Notes under the pieces: model-generated
Seen by the model: the letters and a program-made list of their open reading frames with translations, nothing else
What the model was told of the DNA's origin: nothing
The model's database searches: none
Made by a program: the position numbers and the translations under genes
Source of the DNA: Nocardioides iriomotensis
Lineage (GTDB): Bacteria; Actinomycetota; Actinomycetes; Propionibacteriales; Nocardioidaceae
DNA length: 33,237 nt
Reading direction: 5' to 3'
Assembly: GCF_004168035.1 (NCBI RefSeq)
Contig: NZ_SDPU01000038.1
Span: forward strand, 1-33,237
Shown: in pieces, positions 21,931 to 29,076 of the stretch
Numbering within the stretch: position 1 is the stretch's first letter
How the letters are laid out: each line of letters starts with the position of its first letter

Positions 21931-22719
21931 CTAGAAGAACCTCGGGTCGGTGATGGTGCCGGTGGCGAGCAGGTAGACGTAGAAGTCGGCGATCGCGACG
22001 GAGAACAGCGACAGCCAGGCGTAGCGGGCGTGGTCGGCGTTGAGCCTCGAGACCAGCGTCCAGGCGCGGTAGCGCACCGGGTGCTTGGAGAAGTGCCGCA
22101 GCCGACCGCCGACCGCGTGGCGGCACGAGTGGCAGCCGAGCGTGTAGGCCCAGATCAGCGCGATGTTGACCAGGAAGATCACGGTGCCGAGGCCCATGTG
22201 GCCCCAGTCGCCGTCCGCGTCGCGGAACGTCAGCACCGTGTCGAAGCTGAGCACCAGGGCCACCAGGACCGCGGCGTAGAAGAAGTAGCGGTGGACGTTG
22301 TTGAGGATGAGTGGCAGCCGCGTCTCGCCGGAGTACTTGCCGTGCGGCTCGGCGACCGCGCACGCGGGCGGGCTCAGCCAGAACGACCGGTAGTAGGCCT
22401 TGCGGTAGTAGTAGCAGCTCATCCGGAAGCCCAGCGGGAAGATCAGGATGATCAGCGCCGGGGACAGCCGCCAGAACTCGAACGGCGTCCCGAAGTCGGC
22501 CGAGCCCTCCACGCAGGTGCCGCCGAGGCAGGGCGAGTAGAACGGTGAGAGGTACGGCGAGGCGTAGTAGTCGCTGCCCATGAACGCGCGCCAGGTCGCG
22601 TAGACGACGAACGCCGTGAACACGGTGAAGGTGACGGCGGGGTAGAGCCACCACCGGTCCTGCCTGAGCGTCTTCTCCTCGATGCGCGCGCGACCCGTAC
22701 TACGGACGCCAGTCGACAT
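21931..22719 (-). CDS. sdhC: Succinate dehydrogenase membrane anchor, Sdh1 type with CHxCxH motif
   Basis: 262 aa, about five membrane helices (25-45, 87-107, 143-163, 176-196, 234-254). It is much larger than classic SdhC or SdhD and matches the single anchor of mycobacterial Sdh1 (Rv0249c type). The motif LGCHSCRH (Cys 196, His 197, Cys 199, His 201), together with SCYYYRKAYYRSFW and CAVAEPH, fits the membrane-embedded Rieske-type [2Fe-2S] cluster reported for M. smegmatis Sdh1; which residues are ligands here is inferred. His 143 (NNVHRYFF) and others could bind heme. ATG 22719 follows GAGAGG by 7 nt. First subunit gene of sdhCAB. Confidence 0.9.
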   Translation of the reverse strand: MSTGVRSTGRARIEEKTLRQDRWWLYPAVTFTVFTAFVVYATWRAFMGSDYYASPYLSPFYSPCLGGTCVEGSADFGTPFEFWRLSPALIILIFPLGFRMSCYYYRKAYYRSFWLSPPACAVAEPHGKYSGETRLPLILNNVHRYFFYAAVLVALVLSFDTVLTFRDADGDWGHMGLGTVIFLVNIALIWAYTLGCHSCRHAVGGRLRHFSKHPVRYRAWTLVSRLNADHARYAWLSLFSVAIADFYVYLLATGTITDPRFF

Positions 22720-22765
22720 GGGGTGCCTCTCGTTCAACGGGTGCGGGGCGGGGTCGGCGGACCGG

Positions 22766-23041
22766 TCAGTGGGCGTGCTGCCCCTCGGACTCGGCGTCCT
22801 GCCACATGCTCTCGTCGTAGGGGTCGTCCGGGACCTCCAGCAGCGAGCCCCGGTCGACGCCCGGCACGTGGCCGGGTTTGGGCTCCCCGAGCTCGTCGAG
22901 GTCGGCTGCGATCCGGTCGACGTCGGTGGTCAGCCGGCGCACGCCGAGCGTGTCGCCGTACTCGTGACGCACGCGGGCGGCCGCAGCAGTGAGGGCGGCG
23001 AGCGCCTCGCGCGTGGCGCCGACCGGGTCCTTCGATGACAT
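22766..23041 (-). CDS. Small conserved protein leading the sdh operon
   Basis: 91 aa, soluble and mainly helical: ALAALTAAAARVRHEYGDTLGVRRLTTDVDR, then LDELGEPKPGH, ending VPDDPYDESMWQDAESEGQHAH. Layout and the (V/I)PD-PYD-(x)3-W-D-EG tail resemble the small gene that precedes Sdh1 in mycobacteria (Rv0250c type); I cannot verify the identity. The function of that protein is unknown; assembly or regulation of Sdh1 is a guess based on conserved position. ATG 23041 follows GGAGG by 7 nt. The stop is 46 bp before the sdhC ATG, so all four genes are probably one transcript. Confidence 0.75.
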   Translation of the reverse strand: MSSKDPVGATREALAALTAAAARVRHEYGDTLGVRRLTTDVDRIAADLDELGEPKPGHVPGVDRGSLLEVPDDPYDESMWQDAESEGQHAH

Positions 23042-23081
23042 CGCGCACCTCCGGGTGTGACTGGGTGACTCCGTCTCGCCG

Positions 23082-23097
23082 GGTGACTGCGGTCACA
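23082..23097. promoter_or_regulatory. CRP-like site GGTGA-N6-TCACA upstream of sdh operon
   Basis: Nine of ten conserved positions of the CRP consensus TGTGA-N6-TCACA. Centred about 48 nt upstream of the first operon start codon (23041). Direct repeats GGGTGACT (23063-23070 and 23081-23088) and an 8-bp inverted repeat GGTGTGAC/GTCACACC (23054-23061, 23092-23099) lie around it. Suggests cAMP-CRP (or CRP-like) control of succinate dehydrogenase. Confidence 0.55.
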
Positions 23098-23117
23098 CCG
23101 GCAGGAGGCCACTCTTG

Positions 23118-23137
23118 CCGAGATCGGGCGATATCGG
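23118..23137. promoter_or_regulatory. Near-perfect 20-bp palindrome upstream of the CRP-like site
   Basis: CCGAGATCG-GG-CGATATCGG: 8 of 9 positions symmetric. A possible -35/-10 pair on the minus strand (TTCCGA, 17 nt, AAGAGT) would have this palindrome in its spacer, a repressor position, but the hexamers are weak. In the rest of the 318-bp gap (23042-23359) I see only a 6-bp stem, GCCCGT/ACGGGC, at 23269-23286, a weak terminator for the upstream regulator. Confidence 0.4.
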
Positions 23138-23359
23138 AAGGGGGCTCGCCCGGACCGGAGGCGCCGGAAAGCCCGGACGAGGAGGGCGGCTCGCGTTCTC
23201 GTCGTCAACCCCCGTCTCCGACCTCCCCCGCCCAGAGGCACGCGGCCGGCCCTCCTGTCCCGGGCGCGGCCCGTCCCCGCACGGGCGGCCCTCCCAGCAG
23301 CGTGCGACAGCCCCCTGAGCGGACGACATACGCACAAGCACGTAGCCGAGGTCGGGGGG

Positions 23360-24148
23360 TCAGGCGGAGGTCCGGTCGGAGCCCGAGGCACCGTCGACCA
23401 GGCCGGCCTCCTGCGCGACCCGGTAGGCCATCAGCCGGTCGTGCACGCCGAGCTTGCGGTAGACGTTCTCGAGGTGCTTGCGCACGGTGGCGGGCGCGGT
23501 GCCGAGCCGGCGCGCGATCGCGGGACCGGTGTAGCCCTCGCAGAGCAGCCGCAGAACGGCCAGCTCGCGTCCGGTGAGCCCCAGGCAGTCGGCGGGTACG
23601 GCGGCGTCCGCGTCGCCGTCGACCGCGACCACCTGCCTGGCGACCAGCACGATCAGCGGCTGGACGCGGTGGGCGAGCGCGAGGGCCTCGTCGTCGAAGT
23701 CGTCCCCGGTCCGCCCGAGCGCGAACGCCCAGGTGCCCTGCGCACCCGCGCGGCACGGGATCGACAGCTGCTCGTCGAGGTCGACGGCGCGGAGCGACGC
23801 CATCACGCGCTCGCGGCCCTCGGCGGACACCCAGCCCGTGGGCACACGGCCCATCGTCATGGGGTCGGTCGACCCGGTGCGGGCGAACCACTGGATGAGC
23901 GGGTGCGAGCGCGGTCCCTCCCGCCGCCAGAAGTCGAGCTCCTCCTCGTCGTCGGTGGGCGCCCCACCGAGGATGTCGAAGCTGAGGCTCTGGTCCGGCC
24001 GGAGGCTGGTGAAGGAGGTCCGGCACTCGAACTGCTCGGCGAGCAGGACCTGGATCTCCTGGTGCGGCATCGCGGTCGCGGCAGGCCGCCGCACCAGCTC
24101 GGCCGTGAGGTCGAGCCACGCGTCCCACTGCTGGTCGAGCCGTCCCAT
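23360..24148 (-). CDS. LuxR-family regulator with uncharacterised N-terminal sensor region
   Basis: 262 aa. The C-terminal LuxR domain is full and canonical: LTGRELAVLRLLCEGYTGPAIARRLGTA followed by ATVRKHLENVYRKLGVHDRLMA (about 188-245). The N-terminal 170 residues resemble the GAF/PAS-like sensor parts of orphan actinobacterial LuxR proteins (FECRTSFTSL; LIQWFARTG; IPCRAGAQGTWAFALGR), without a receiver Asp or known ligand motif. ATG 24148 with GGAG 7 nt upstream. It lies upstream of, and on the same strand as, the sdh operon but is separated by its own 318-bp regulatory gap. Confidence 0.85.
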   Translation of the reverse strand: MGRLDQQWDAWLDLTAELVRRPAATAMPHQEIQVLLAEQFECRTSFTSLRPDQSLSFDILGGAPTDDEEELDFWRREGPRSHPLIQWFARTGSTDPMTMGRVPTGWVSAEGRERVMASLRAVDLDEQLSIPCRAGAQGTWAFALGRTGDDFDDEALALAHRVQPLIVLVARQVVAVDGDADAAVPADCLGLTGRELAVLRLLCEGYTGPAIARRLGTAPATVRKHLENVYRKLGVHDRLMAYRVAQEAGLVDGASGSDRTSA

Positions 24149-24223
24149 CGGCGCTCCGCCGATCTCCCGTTGGGTTCCTGAACTGGAGCGTAACGCCGGG
24201 ATCGGAAATCCGCGTCGGAACGC

Positions 24224-25012
24224 TCACAGGTCGAACAGCCGCTCCAGCACCCGGGCGACCCCGTCCTCGTCGTTGCCCGGGGCGACGTGCTCGGCGAGCT
24301 CGAGGACGGAGGGGTGGGCGCCGGCCATGGCGTACGACGTGCCGGCCCACTCCAGCATCGGCAGGTCGTTGGGCATGTCACCGAAGGCCACGGCGTCGTC
24401 GGGACCGACCCCCTGCTCCTCCGCGAGCAGCGCGAGCGTCGCCGCCTTGGTGACGCCGAAGGCGCTGATCTCGACCATCGCGCCCGTCGACGACCAGGTC
24501 GTTGTCACGACGTCGCCGACGATCTCCTGCGCCCGCTGCCAGAACGCCTCGGCGTCGAGCTCGTCGTGGCGCGCGAGGAGCTTGACGGTGTGGTCGTCGA
24601 ACACCTCGGACATCGGCCCGACCGGCGCGCCGGGCGGCAGCCGGTGCCGCTCGACGTACGCCGGCTCCTTCGCGAAGCCGGTGGTCCGCTCGACCGCGAA
24701 GGTCGTGCCGGGGATCCCCGCACGCAGCCGCTCGACCACGTCCAGGCCGATCTCGACCGGGATGGTGCGGTAGCTGCGCACCGCGCCGGCCTCGACGTCG
24801 TAGACGACGCCGCCGTTGGAGCAGATCGCGAGGCCGTGCGCGCCGACGTGCTGCCAGAGCGCCTCCATCCAGCGGACCGGCCGGCCGGTCACGAACACGA
24901 CGAGCACGCCACGCTCGTCGAGCGCCTCCAGCGCGGCGACCGTGCGCGCGCCGACGGTGCCGTCACTGCGCAGCAGGGTGCCGTCGAGGTCGGTCGCGAC
25001 CAGGCTCAGCAC
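24224..25012 (-). CDS. HAD-superfamily phosphatase, Cof type
   Basis: 262 aa. Motif I ATDLDGTLL (Asp 8, Asp 10), motif II VFVTGRP, a C2-type cap between, Lys in GVTKAATL and motif IV GDMPNDLPML. These Cof-like enzymes dephosphorylate small phosphorylated sugars or cofactors in the cytosol. Start GTG 25012 has a -10-like CAGACT 6 nt upstream (leaderless). It is a paralogue of the HAD gene at 25539-26384, with an SRPBCC gene between them. Confidence 0.92.
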   Translation of the reverse strand: MLSLVATDLDGTLLRSDGTVGARTVAALEALDERGVLVVFVTGRPVRWMEALWQHVGAHGLAICSNGGVVYDVEAGAVRSYRTIPVEIGLDVVERLRAGIPGTTFAVERTTGFAKEPAYVERHRLPPGAPVGPMSEVFDDHTVKLLARHDELDAEAFWQRAQEIVGDVVTTTWSSTGAMVEISAFGVTKAATLALLAEEQGVGPDDAVAFGDMPNDLPMLEWAGTSYAMAGAHPSVLELAEHVAPGNDEDGVARVLERLFDL

Positions 25013-25018
25013 GTGTCG

Positions 25019-25024
25019 AGTCTG
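25019..25024 (-). promoter_or_regulatory. -10 element CAGACT of HAD gene (leaderless)
   Basis: On the minus strand CAGACT directly follows the stop codon of the SRPBCC gene and ends 6 nt before the GTG at 25012. Confidence 0.45.
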
Positions 25025-25489
25025 TCAGGTGGAGCGCAGGTGCCGCTCCAGGCGGTCGAAGAAGTGCAGCCAGCCCTGGCGCGCCTGCTCGGCGTGCTCC
25101 GAGCTGGTGTTCACCCCCGCCTGGTGGAAGTGCATGGACGTGCCGTCGCCGGCCGAGACGAGCTGCAGCGTCACCACCGAGGCGGTGTCGCCCGCGGTGT
25201 TCGCGGGATCGCCCGTGGTGAGCACCAGGCGGCGGGGGTGGTCGACCTCGCGGACCTTGCCGCCGAGCCGGGACTCGCTGCCGTCGGGCGCGACCATGAC
25301 CAGCCCCCAGGTGCCCCCGGCGCGGGCGTCCATGACCGCCCGCCCGGACGGTACGTCGTACTCCTCCGGACCGAGCCAGGCGGCCAGGCCGGTGGCGGTG
25401 GTCCACGCGGCGAACACCGCGCACGGGTCGGCCGGCAGGAGCCGGCTCAACGAGTACGCGACGGAGAACGGCTGGTCGGTGCGCGACAT
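25025..25489 (-). CDS. SRPBCC (AHSA1-like) domain protein
   Basis: 154 aa single-domain START-like protein. It opens with SLSRLLPADPCAVFAAWTTATGLAAWLGPE and has the characteristic GGTWGLVMVAPDGSE-(SR)-LGGKVREVDHPRRLV hairpin, ending in a long C-terminal helix with GWLHFFDRLERHL. These proteins bind hydrophobic ligands, and some are co-chaperones or lipid-transfer proteins; no ligand can be read here. Ribosome site GAGGAG before the ATG at 25489. Confidence 0.88.
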   Translation of the reverse strand: MSRTDQPFSVAYSLSRLLPADPCAVFAAWTTATGLAAWLGPEEYDVPSGRAVMDARAGGTWGLVMVAPDGSESRLGGKVREVDHPRRLVLTTGDPANTAGDTASVVTLQLVSAGDGTSMHFHQAGVNTSSEHAEQARQGWLHFFDRLERHLRST

Positions 25490-25538
25490 CTCGGTCTCCT
25501 CGGCGGTGGGTGAGGGCAGCCTCAGACTAGGCCCACGT

Positions 25539-26384
25539 CTAGAACCAGCGGGCGAGCTCGAACGCGACGCCGTCGTTGTGCACGGTCTCGGTGACGTCGT
25601 CGGCGGCCTCCTGGACCTCGAGCGGCGCCTGCCCCATCGCCACCCCGCGGCCCGCCCAGCGCAGCATCTCGGTGTCGTTGCGGCCGTCGCCGATCGCGAG
25701 CACGTCGGACTGGGCGACGCCGAGCCGCTGGCACACCTCGGCGAGGGCCGAGGCCTTCGAGACGCCGTCGGGGGCGAGGTCGAGCCAGGCGGTCCAGCCG
25801 ATGAAGTAGTTGGTGCCCTGGAGGCCGAGCTTCTCGGCCAGCGCGACGAACTCCTCCTCCGACGAGTGCGGGTCGCGGATGATCACGCGGGTGACCGGCT
25901 CGGCGACGAGCTCGTCGACGGACTGGATCGTCATCTCGCCGGTGATCTCGCCGTCGGGGAAGGGCCGGTTGAGCCGGTAGCCGACGCCGATCTCCTCGAC
26001 CGCGACCGCGGCCTCGGGCACCTCCTGGAGCAGCAGCCGCACCAGCCGGCTCGCGTCGAAGGTGACCGTGCTCAGCACCTCGACCGGCGGGTAGGAGAAC
26101 ACCACCGAGCCGTTGCTCGCCACCGTGTGCACCGGGCCGGAGCCGTCGATCGGCAGGCCGAGCTGGTCCCAGACCCGGGTGATCCCGAACGTCGACCGGC
26201 CCGTGGACAGCACCACGTGGGCGCCGGCCTCCGCGGCCCGGCGGATCGCCTCGCGCACCGCCGGCGCGACCTCCTCGGTCACCTGGCCGGTCGCCGGGAC
26301 GTTGGCGAAGAGGGTGCCGTCGATGTCGAGCGCGACGAGCTTGGGCTGCCAGCCCCGGCGGCCGTCGCCGTTCGGTCCCGTCAC
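25539..26384 (-). CDS. HAD-superfamily phosphatase coupled to serS
   Basis: 281 aa. Motif [12 protein letters not shown] (Asp 20, Asp 22), motif [10 protein letters not shown], Lys in GVSKASAL, motif [13 protein letters not shown]: a complete Cof-type HAD. The GTG start overlaps the serS stop in GTGA, so it is translated with serS. HAD genes are found downstream of serS in other actinobacteria to my knowledge; the reason is unclear. The first 14 residues ([14 protein letters not shown]) are a disordered extension. Paralogous to the HAD at 24224-25012. Confidence 0.92.
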   Translation of the reverse strand: MTGPNGDGRRGWQPKLVALDIDGTLFANVPATGQVTEEVAPAVREAIRRAAEAGAHVVLSTGRSTFGITRVWDQLGLPIDGSGPVHTVASNGSVVFSYPPVEVLSTVTFDASRLVRLLLQEVPEAAVAVEEIGVGYRLNRPFPDGEITGEMTIQSVDELVAEPVTRVIIRDPHSSEEEFVALAEKLGLQGTNYFIGWTAWLDLAPDGVSKASALAEVCQRLGVAQSDVLAIGDGRNDTEMLRWAGRGVAMGQAPLEVQEAADDVTETVHNDGVAFELARWF

Positions 26385-27667
26385 GGGACGACCGGCTTGA
26401 GGACCTCGCGGCCCTGCAGGTAGGGGCGCAGCGCCTCCGGCACGAGCACCGACCCGTCGGCCTGCTGGTGGGTCTCCAGCAGCGCGACGATCGTGCGGGT
26501 CATCGCGCACAGCGTCCCGTTGAGCGTCGCCACCGGGCGGGTGCCGCCCTGGTCGGCCGGGAACCGGCCGCGGATGTCGAGCCGCCGGGCCTGGAAGTCG
26601 GTGCAGTTGGAGGTCGAGGTGAGCTCGCGGTACTTGCCCTGCGTCGGGATCCACGCCTCGCAGTCGAACTTCCGCTGCGCGGACAGGCCGAGGTCGCCCG
26701 CGGCCACGTCGATGACCCGGAAGGCCAGGCCGAGCTTGGTGAGGAACTCCTTCTCCCAGGCCAGCAGCCGCTGGTGCTCGGCGAAGGACTCCTCGACGGT
26801 GGTGTAGGAGAACATCTCGACCTTGTCGAACCAGTGCACCCGGATGATGCCCCGGGTGTCCTTGCCGTAGGAGCCTGCCTCCTTGCGGTAGCACGGGCTG
26901 AACGCGGCGTAGCGGCGCGGCAACGTGTCGGCGTCGAGGATCTCGTCGGAGTGGTACGCCGCGAGGGGGACCTCCGAGGTGCCCACGAGGTAGAGGTCCT
27001 CGCCCTCGATCCGGTAGACGTCGTCGGCGGCCTGGCCGAGGAAGCCGGTGCCGTCCATCGCACGTGGCTTGACCAGCGCGGGTGGGATCACGGTCGTGAA
27101 GCCGGCGGCCCGCGCCTGGTCCATGGCGAGGTTGACCAGCGCCAGCTCGAGGTCGGCGCCGACGCCGGTGAGGTAGTAGAACCGCGCGCCCGACACCTTC
27201 GCGCCCCGGTCGATGTCGATCGCGCCGAGGATCCGGCCGAGCTCGACGTGGTCGCGCGGCTCGAAGCCCTCGGCCGCGAAGTCGCGCGGGGTGCCGACGT
27301 GCTCGAGCACGACGAAGTCGTCCTCGCCGCCGGCCGGCGCCTCATCGGCGGCCGGGTTGGGGATCGCCGACATCGCGGCCCGGTAGCTCTCCTCGGCGAC
27401 GTTCTGCGCGGCCTCGGCCTCCTTGACGGCGGCCGAGAGCTCCTTGGTGCGCGCGAGCAGAGCCTGCTTCTCGTCGCCCTGGGCCTTCGGGATCTGCGCG
27501 CCGAGCTGCTTCTGCTCGGCCCGCAGCCGCTCGAACTCCGTGATGGAGGAGCGGCGCTGCTCGTCGGCGGCCAGGGCCTGGTCGACCACGTCCGCGGACA
27601 GGCCGCGCTTGGCCTGGGCAGCGCGGATGCGGTCGGGGTCGTCGCGGAGCAGTCGTGGGTCGATCAC
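26381..27667 (-). CDS. serS: Seryl-tRNA synthetase
   Basis: 428 aa, full length. Charges tRNA-Ser with serine. The N-terminal antiparallel coiled coil (about 27-100) grips the long variable arm of tRNA-Ser. Class II core: TSEVPL, motif 2 region [28 protein letters not shown], serine and ATP contacts in [16 protein letters not shown], and motif 3 near [17 protein letters not shown]. In motif 2, HWF replaces the usual HQF. GTG start with a -10-like TAGGCT 6 nt upstream (leaderless). Two tRNA-Ser genes lie about 14-17 kb away in this window. Confidence 0.98.
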   Translation of the reverse strand: MIDPRLLRDDPDRIRAAQAKRGLSADVVDQALAADEQRRSSITEFERLRAEQKQLGAQIPKAQGDEKQALLARTKELSAAVKEAEAAQNVAEESYRAAMSAIPNPAADEAPAGGEDDFVVLEHVGTPRDFAAEGFEPRDHVELGRILGAIDIDRGAKVSGARFYYLTGVGADLELALVNLAMDQARAAGFTTVIPPALVKPRAMDGTGFLGQAADDVYRIEGEDLYLVGTSEVPLAAYHSDEILDADTLPRRYAAFSPCYRKEAGSYGKDTRGIIRVHWFDKVEMFSYTTVEESFAEHQRLLAWEKEFLTKLGLAFRVIDVAAGDLGLSAQRKFDCEAWIPTQGKYRELTSTSNCTDFQARRLDIRGRFPADQGGTRPVATLNGTLCAMTRTIVALLETHQQADGSVLVPEALRPYLQGREVLKPVVP

Positions 27668-27673
27668 CCGCTC

Positions 27674-27679
27674 AGCCTA
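27674..27679 (-). promoter_or_regulatory. -10 element TAGGCT of serS (leaderless)
   Basis: Minus strand TAGGCT, 6 nt, then GTG at 27667. No ribosome site. Confidence 0.5.
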
Positions 27680-27700
27680 TCGAGCGCGCGCCAGCGGGTT

Positions 27701-28924
27701 TCAGGGCTTCGCGACCTTCCAGATCGTGCGGAAGTTCGCGAGGTAGGCCTGCACCAGGGCGCGGCCGGAGATCCGGAACATGATCTCGTCGTTGCGCAGC
27801 GAGCGGTCGGACCAGTTGTGCGACCCGGTCCACACGTAGTTGGCGTCGGTCTGCCGGCCGAGCACGCCCGACAGCACCATCACCTTGTGGTGCACCCGCC
27901 GGCCGTCGGCTCCCTTGCTGTCCCGGATCGGCACGCCGGCGTCGCGCAGCGTGTTGGCGACGACCCGTCCCATCCCCACGCCGTACAGCACCTTGACGTC
28001 GCACCCGCGCCGGTGCAGCCGGGCGACCTGCCGCGCGAGCACGATGCCGCGGTCGCCGTTCCAGGCGTGCATCGAGATCCGGATCACCGTGCGACCGTGG
28101 TCGCCGCTGACGAGCGAGGCGCCCTGGCAGCGCACCCGGGCGAGCCGGCTCTCGATCGGGTCGTCCGCGCGCGAGGAGACGCGGTACGGCGCCACGTCGG
28201 TCGCGAAGCCGGTGCCGGTCTCGCCCAGCCGCATCCGCGGCTGCGGCGTGTCGTTGACCAGCCCCCGGAACACGTCGGCGAGCTGGTCGTGCGCCTCCCG
28301 GTCGGAGGCCATGTAGAGGTCGTTCCACTGCCGCTGCGAGCTGAAGTTGGTGAGGTTCAGCGAGCCGACCAGCACGAGGTTGTCGTGCAGGTTGCCCTTG
28401 CGGCCCCAGGTGCCGTCGGAGATGGTCACGAACTTCGCGTGCTGGTTGCCGCGGCCGCCGCGGCACGACAGCTTGCAGACTTTGACGAAGCTCTGGGCCG
28501 AGGTGTCCGTGCCCAGCGCCTTCTCCAGCCGCCTCACCGATCCCCAGTGGGCGCTGTGGTCGTCGACGACGACCCGGACGTTCACGCCGCGGGCGTGCGC
28601 CCGGACGAGGGCCTCGGAGGTCGACGGCATCGCGAAGGAGTACGCCGCCAGCCGGATCGTGGCGTCGCGGCTGGAGGACGCGATCGCCCGGTCGATCCGG
28701 TCGACGAGCGCGAACTGCTGGTCGTGGTCGCCGGTCGGGTCGTTGAAGGACACGTGCCCGCCGGTCTCGGGCGCCGGGTCGGCGCGCAGCACCGCCGCGG
28801 TGACCTGGTCGGGCGGGTCGTCGCCGCGCAGGGTGCCGTAGCCGGGGAAGTTCCCGCCGATCATCAGCGCCGGGCCGGTGAGGGCCAGGCTCACCGAGGC
28901 GGCGACTGTTCCGACGAGCGACAT
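27701..28924 (-). CDS. Secreted phospholipase D-like protein with altered HKD motifs
   Basis: 407 aa. A short N-terminal hydrophobic stretch (VGTVAASVSLALTGPALMIGG) may be an export signal or anchor. Two PLD half-sites are clear: QHAKFVTIS (His 162, Lys 164) with LVLVGSLNLTNFSS, and HHKVMVLS (His 345, Lys 347) with YVWTGSHNWSDRS. In both, the Asp of HxKx4D is Ser. Such changes occur in other members of the superfamily and need not abolish activity, since His is the nucleophile. Cys 150 and 154 could form a disulfide outside the cell. It may cleave phospholipids or nucleic acids. ATG 28924 follows a G-rich ribosome site. Divergent from the PAP2-kinase fusion. Confidence 0.85.
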   Translation of the reverse strand: MSLVGTVAASVSLALTGPALMIGGNFPGYGTLRGDDPPDQVTAAVLRADPAPETGGHVSFNDPTGDHDQQFALVDRIDRAIASSSRDATIRLAAYSFAMPSTSEALVRAHARGVNVRVVVDDHSAHWGSVRRLEKALGTDTSAQSFVKVCKLSCRGGRGNQHAKFVTISDGTWGRKGNLHDNLVLVGSLNLTNFSSQRQWNDLYMASDREAHDQLADVFRGLVNDTPQPRMRLGETGTGFATDVAPYRVSSRADDPIESRLARVRCQGASLVSGDHGRTVIRISMHAWNGDRGIVLARQVARLHRRGCDVKVLYGVGMGRVVANTLRDAGVPIRDSKGADGRRVHHKVMVLSGVLGRQTDANYVWTGSHNWSDRSLRNDEIMFRISGRALVQAYLANFRTIWKVAKP

Positions 28925-29076
28925 CTCACACCCCCCCGGTCGGCGACGAACTGGACGGCCCACGCGTGAGGCACGGAGCCGCCGGGCACTCTCGAGCATA
29001 CGAGCCGTCGGCATACTTGACGCGGCCCGGGACCCGTCACCGGCCGAGCAGGCGCGCACACCACCCAGGAGAGCAG
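28925..29076. promoter_or_regulatory. 152-bp divergent promoter region
   Basis: Lies between the PLD-like gene (minus) and the PAP2-kinase gene (plus). Apart from the two ribosome sites I see no dyad or convincing -35/-10 pair. Confidence 0.3.

Noticed and set aside
22979-23359. Additional small genes in the gap upstream of the sdh operon
   Set aside because: The open frames there have no ribosome site, no recognisable domain and atypical composition. The region reads as promoter DNA.
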